Assembly (NCBI RefSeq): GCF_001636425.1
Contig: NZ_KV440953.1
Coordinates: forward strand, 632,847-696,846
Direction: 5' to 3'
Source: Heyndrickxia acidicola
Lineage (GTDB): Bacteria; Bacillota; Bacilli; Bacillales; Bacillaceae_C
Length of the DNA stretch: 64,000 bases
Below the pieces are notes generated by a model. It was given only the letters and a program-made list of their open reading frames with translations, did not search any database and had not been told where the DNA came from. Position numbers and translations under genes: made by a program. Positions 61,701 through 64,000 of this stretch are shown here, piece by piece; positions within the stretch are counted from its first letter, which is position 1, and every line of letters starts with the position of its first letter.

Positions 61701-62489
61701 ATGAAAAAGGTTCTATCAATATCAGCCATTGCTTTTTTATTAGGCGGCTGCAGCTTTGCCCAACACCACAATCAGACTGAGAAGCCTAAAACCGGGAATC
61801 AGTCGAATACAATTCAATCAACAGCAAATAATGGTGATAACGGACTAACCCTACAGTCCCAATATTTTAATAAAGTTCAGAAAGGGAAAGGCCATAACAC
61901 CATCGAAAATCCAGCAAACATCCTTGCCCTGGTTAATAAAGATAATTATTTGCCTAGTGATTATGCTCCAAAAGATCTTGTTAGGCCAAATGTAGCCTTT
62001 TCTTTTGGGAATGCGGATGTTGAAAAAGCCCATATGAGAAAAGAAGCAGCGGTTGCTTTGGCTAAAATGTTTAACGATGCAAAAAAGGATGGAATCATTC
62101 TTTATGCTGCCTCAGGCTACCGCTCTTATACCCGCCAAATGTCTGTATTTAAAGATGAGGTTGACAACTCAGGCCAAAAACAAGCAGATCAGGCCGTTGC
62201 CATTCCGGGCTCAAGTGAACATCAGACAGGATTAGCAATGGACATTACCTGCCAATCAGAACAATTTTTGCTGACAGACCACTTTGGTGAAGATAAAGAA
62301 GGCAAGTGGCTAATGGACAACGCTCACAAGTATGGCTTTATTCTTAGGTATCCAAAGAATAAAATAAATATTACCCATTATGAGTACGAGCCATGGCACT
62401 ATCGTTATGTGGGAACGAAAGCAGCTAATGTAATGTACCAGCATGATTGGACGCTTGAAGAATATTTTGAGCATGTTAAGAAAATCTAA
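61701..62489 (+). CDS. yodJ: D-alanyl-D-alanine carboxypeptidase, VanY family lipoprotein (YodJ-like)
   Basis: 262 residues; AAAGGTGAGACC before ATG. Lipoprotein signal with lipobox FLLGGC (Cys17), Gln/Asn/Thr-rich linker, then VanY domain: SGYRSYTRQMSVF, GSSEHQTGLAMDITC (zinc His and Asp) and EPWHYRYVG (third ligand). Trims the terminal D-Ala of peptidoglycan stem peptides outside the membrane. Own terminator at 62497. Confidence 0.92.
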   Translation: MKKVLSISAIAFLLGGCSFAQHHNQTEKPKTGNQSNTIQSTANNGDNGLTLQSQYFNKVQKGKGHNTIENPANILALVNKDNYLPSDYAPKDLVRPNVAFSFGNADVEKAHMRKEAAVALAKMFNDAKKDGIILYAASGYRSYTRQMSVFKDEVDNSGQKQADQAVAIPGSSEHQTGLAMDITCQSEQFLLTDHFGEDKEGKWLMDNAHKYGFILRYPKNKINITHYEYEPWHYRYVGTKAANVMYQHDWTLEEYFEHVKKI

Positions 62490-62496
62490 TGAACCA

Positions 62497-62528
62497 AAAA
62501 GGCTTGTTACAGAAAACAAGCCTTTTTA
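62497..62528 (+). terminator. yodJ terminator
   Basis: AAAAGGCTTGT / ACAAGCCTTTTT stem with an 8-nt loop. Remaining bases to 62993 carry a decayed family C copy (about 62600-62660) and a doubtful 45-codon frame (62714-62851). Confidence 0.85.
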
Positions 62529-62996
62529 GGTTGAACCTTTTTATACCTAATATAATAATTCGCTGATAATTGAAGTGTAAGGCACAGTCAAAGGAAACCT
62601 CCCTCAGGATGCGACGATGAAATTTCCCAAGATCCACGGAAAGCGAGTGTCACAATTGCAGATCCACCAACAGTAAGGCCAGAGCTCAGCTAAAGTCAAA
62701 GGTAAAGACCATTATGCAAAAGGGGACTTCACTGAAGAAAAGCGATTTTAATGACAAGATTAAGCATAAATATCACAGCCTAAAAATCAAAGGAAGCCTG
62801 GCTCATTACTACAATTTGTATGAGGCTGAAGACATCCATAAAAGGCAATGATTGTCAAAATGATTAGATTTTGATTAGAAAAATCAATATATTATGAGAA
62901 AAGCTTTTCTTTCTAATTTCGAAAAAAACTGATAGAATAGAGAAGTTACATGCGAGAATAGAGAGAGAACAAGAAAGTTTATAGGGAACGAAAGTG

Positions 62997-64000
62997 GTGA
63001 GCGCCTTGGATAATGATGATCAAAAGAAGCTTGAAGAAAATGATCTCGATCACGAGACGAATGGATATATAAAAATTAAAAAATTCCGGTTTATCATGTT
63101 GATATTCTTTTTAATATTCGCTTCAGCCGGCATTACAACACTTGTAATGGCTTTTGGTGATGACAAAGCTGCCAATGTAGCAGGTGTACCCCAAAGAAAA
63201 GAATTTACTAAATTGTTTAATACGTATGATGATCTAAAGCAAAACTATTATGAGAAAATTGACACAAATAAGCTGGTAAATGGAGCCATTGATGGAATGG
63301 TGCAAGCACTTGGAGATCCATATTCAGTATATATGCCTCCGGATGAAGCCTCAAAATTTAACCAAACGATTTCTTCTTCTTTTGAAGGGATAGGGGCAGA
63401 AGTGCAGGAGAAAAATGGATACATAACAATCGTATCCCCAATAAAGGGATCTCCTGCTGATAAAGCAGGGCTGAAGCCAAATGATAAGGTACTGGCTGTT
63501 AATGGAAAAAGCGTTCATGGAATGAGTGCGAATGATGTCGTACTGTTAATTCGAGGCAAAAAAGGAACGAGTGTTACCTTATCGATTTTAAGTCCTGGAT
63601 CGACCAACCCAAGAGATGTGAAAATTCAGCGTGATACGATTCCAGTCGATACTGTATATGCAAAAATGCTAAAAAATGGTGTAGCAGATTTTCAAATCAC
63701 TACTTTTTCAACCAATACCTCAAAAGAATTGGTTGCTGCTATTAATAATATGAAAAAGCAGGGCATGAAATCGATGATTCTTGATTTAAGGCAAAACCCG
63801 GGCGGTCTCCTTGACCAGGCAATCGCTATAGCTAATTTATTTGTTCCAGAAGGAAAAATGATTGTTCAGGTAGAGGACCGGAATGGCAAGCGTGACCAGA
63901 TTACTGCGGATGGGGGAAACAAACTCCACATACCTGCTGCAGTATTAATCGATGATGGCAGTGCCAGTGCATCTGAAATTCTTTCAGCAGCATTAAGTGA
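62997..64000 (+). CDS. ctpA: Carboxyl-terminal processing protease, CtpA-like (partial, runs off window)
   Basis: At least 334 codons, cut by the window end. Start uncertain: GTG 62994, GTG 62997 or TTG 63006. Charged cytoplasmic N-terminus, one membrane helix (FIMLIFFLIFASAGITTLVM), a tail-specific protease core with DPYSVYMPPDE, a PDZ domain (about 115-195; GIGAEVQEKNGYITIVSPIK) and the S41 catalytic region DDGSASASEIL with the nucleophile Ser. Position next to yodJ matches B. subtilis ctpA; CtpB is the paralogue. Degrades or processes exported proteins. Confidence 0.9.
   Translation, partial: MSALDNDDQKKLEENDLDHETNGYIKIKKFRFIMLIFFLIFASAGITTLVMAFGDDKAANVAGVPQRKEFTKLFNTYDDLKQNYYEKIDTNKLVNGAIDGMVQALGDPYSVYMPPDEASKFNQTISSSFEGIGAEVQEKNGYITIVSPIKGSPADKAGLKPNDKVLAVNGKSVHGMSANDVVLLIRGKKGTSVTLSILSPGSTNPRDVKIQRDTIPVDTVYAKMLKNGVADFQITTFSTNTSKELVAAINNMKKQGMKSMILDLRQNPGGLLDQAIAIANLFVPEGKMIVQVEDRNGKRDQITADGGNKLHIPAAVLIDDGSASASEILSAALS

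Overview
The window is low-GC Firmicute chromosome from a spore-forming Bacillus-type organism (Bacillaceae, not identified to species). The evidence is strong AGGAGG ribosome sites with many TTG/GTG starts, sporulation and germination genes (two yjcZ-like genes with sigma-K promoters, a GerPA/GerPF-like gene, yodL), and gene neighbourhoods matching B. subtilis: dynA/ypbR-ypbS-ypcP-ypdQ/ypeP/ypeQ-cspD, ypgQ-ypgR-brxA-ypiP, ypjP-thyB-dfrA, ypmR-ypmS-msrA-msrB, and yozE-yodN-yozD-yodL-deoD-yodJ-ctpA.

Region 1 (1 to about 20360) is the right arm of a siphovirus-type prophage. In order it holds the major tail protein, a tail-assembly chaperone pair joined by a -1 frameshift at GGGAAAC, a tape measure protein with a lytic transglycosylase domain, distal tail protein, a tail-associated protein ending in an S74 autoprocessing domain, small baseplate proteins, an adhesion-like protein with twelve exact-length 14-residue repeats, a BppU-like protein, XhlA-like protein, holin and amidase. 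An accessory region follows: minus-strand small genes, an XRE repressor, an FtsK-like ATPase with a replication-relaxation-like protein and a small membrane protein, a yjcZ-like sporulation gene, and a DUF771-like gene. The prophage ends inside a purine permease gene (pbuX-like). Only the 3' fragment of that gene is visible; in B. subtilis pbuX also lies close to ypbR.

Region 2 (about 20360 to 64000) is host chromosome. It carries the two-headed dynamin DynA, a sulfurtransferase, a 5'-3' exonuclease, two RNase H-like proteins, cold shock protein, the manganese regulator MntR, one-carbon/folate enzymes (formate-THF ligase, thymidylate synthase, DHFR), thiol redox and repair enzymes (bacilliredoxin, MsrA, MsrB), an ABC-F ATPase, CheX-like and MCP chemotaxis proteins, aldehyde dehydrogenase, nucleoside hydrolase and phosphorylase, a D,D-carboxypeptidase and the start of a CtpA-like protease. 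Several genuine genes code for fewer than 60 residues and were read by eye.

Host intergenic spaces are crowded with dispersed repeats, which I sort into four families. A: about 160 bp, inverted ends, shared core GCCACGAAGACAGACAAC. B: long hairpins or cloverleaf-like structures built around GCTCATT and GTGAAAC/GTTTCAC. C: GC-richer element with AAAGCGAGTGCCTG. D: CTCCAGCGCC..ATCGGC with inverted ends. The most striking observations are the cloverleaf element at 31862-31982 with a perfect 27-bp inner hairpin and a structurally matching copy at 23494-23586, the 12 x 14-residue repeat in the phage adhesion protein, the prophage-borne sigma-K-type yjcZ cassette flanked by a duplicated gene end, and the FtsK/relaxation/membrane triad.
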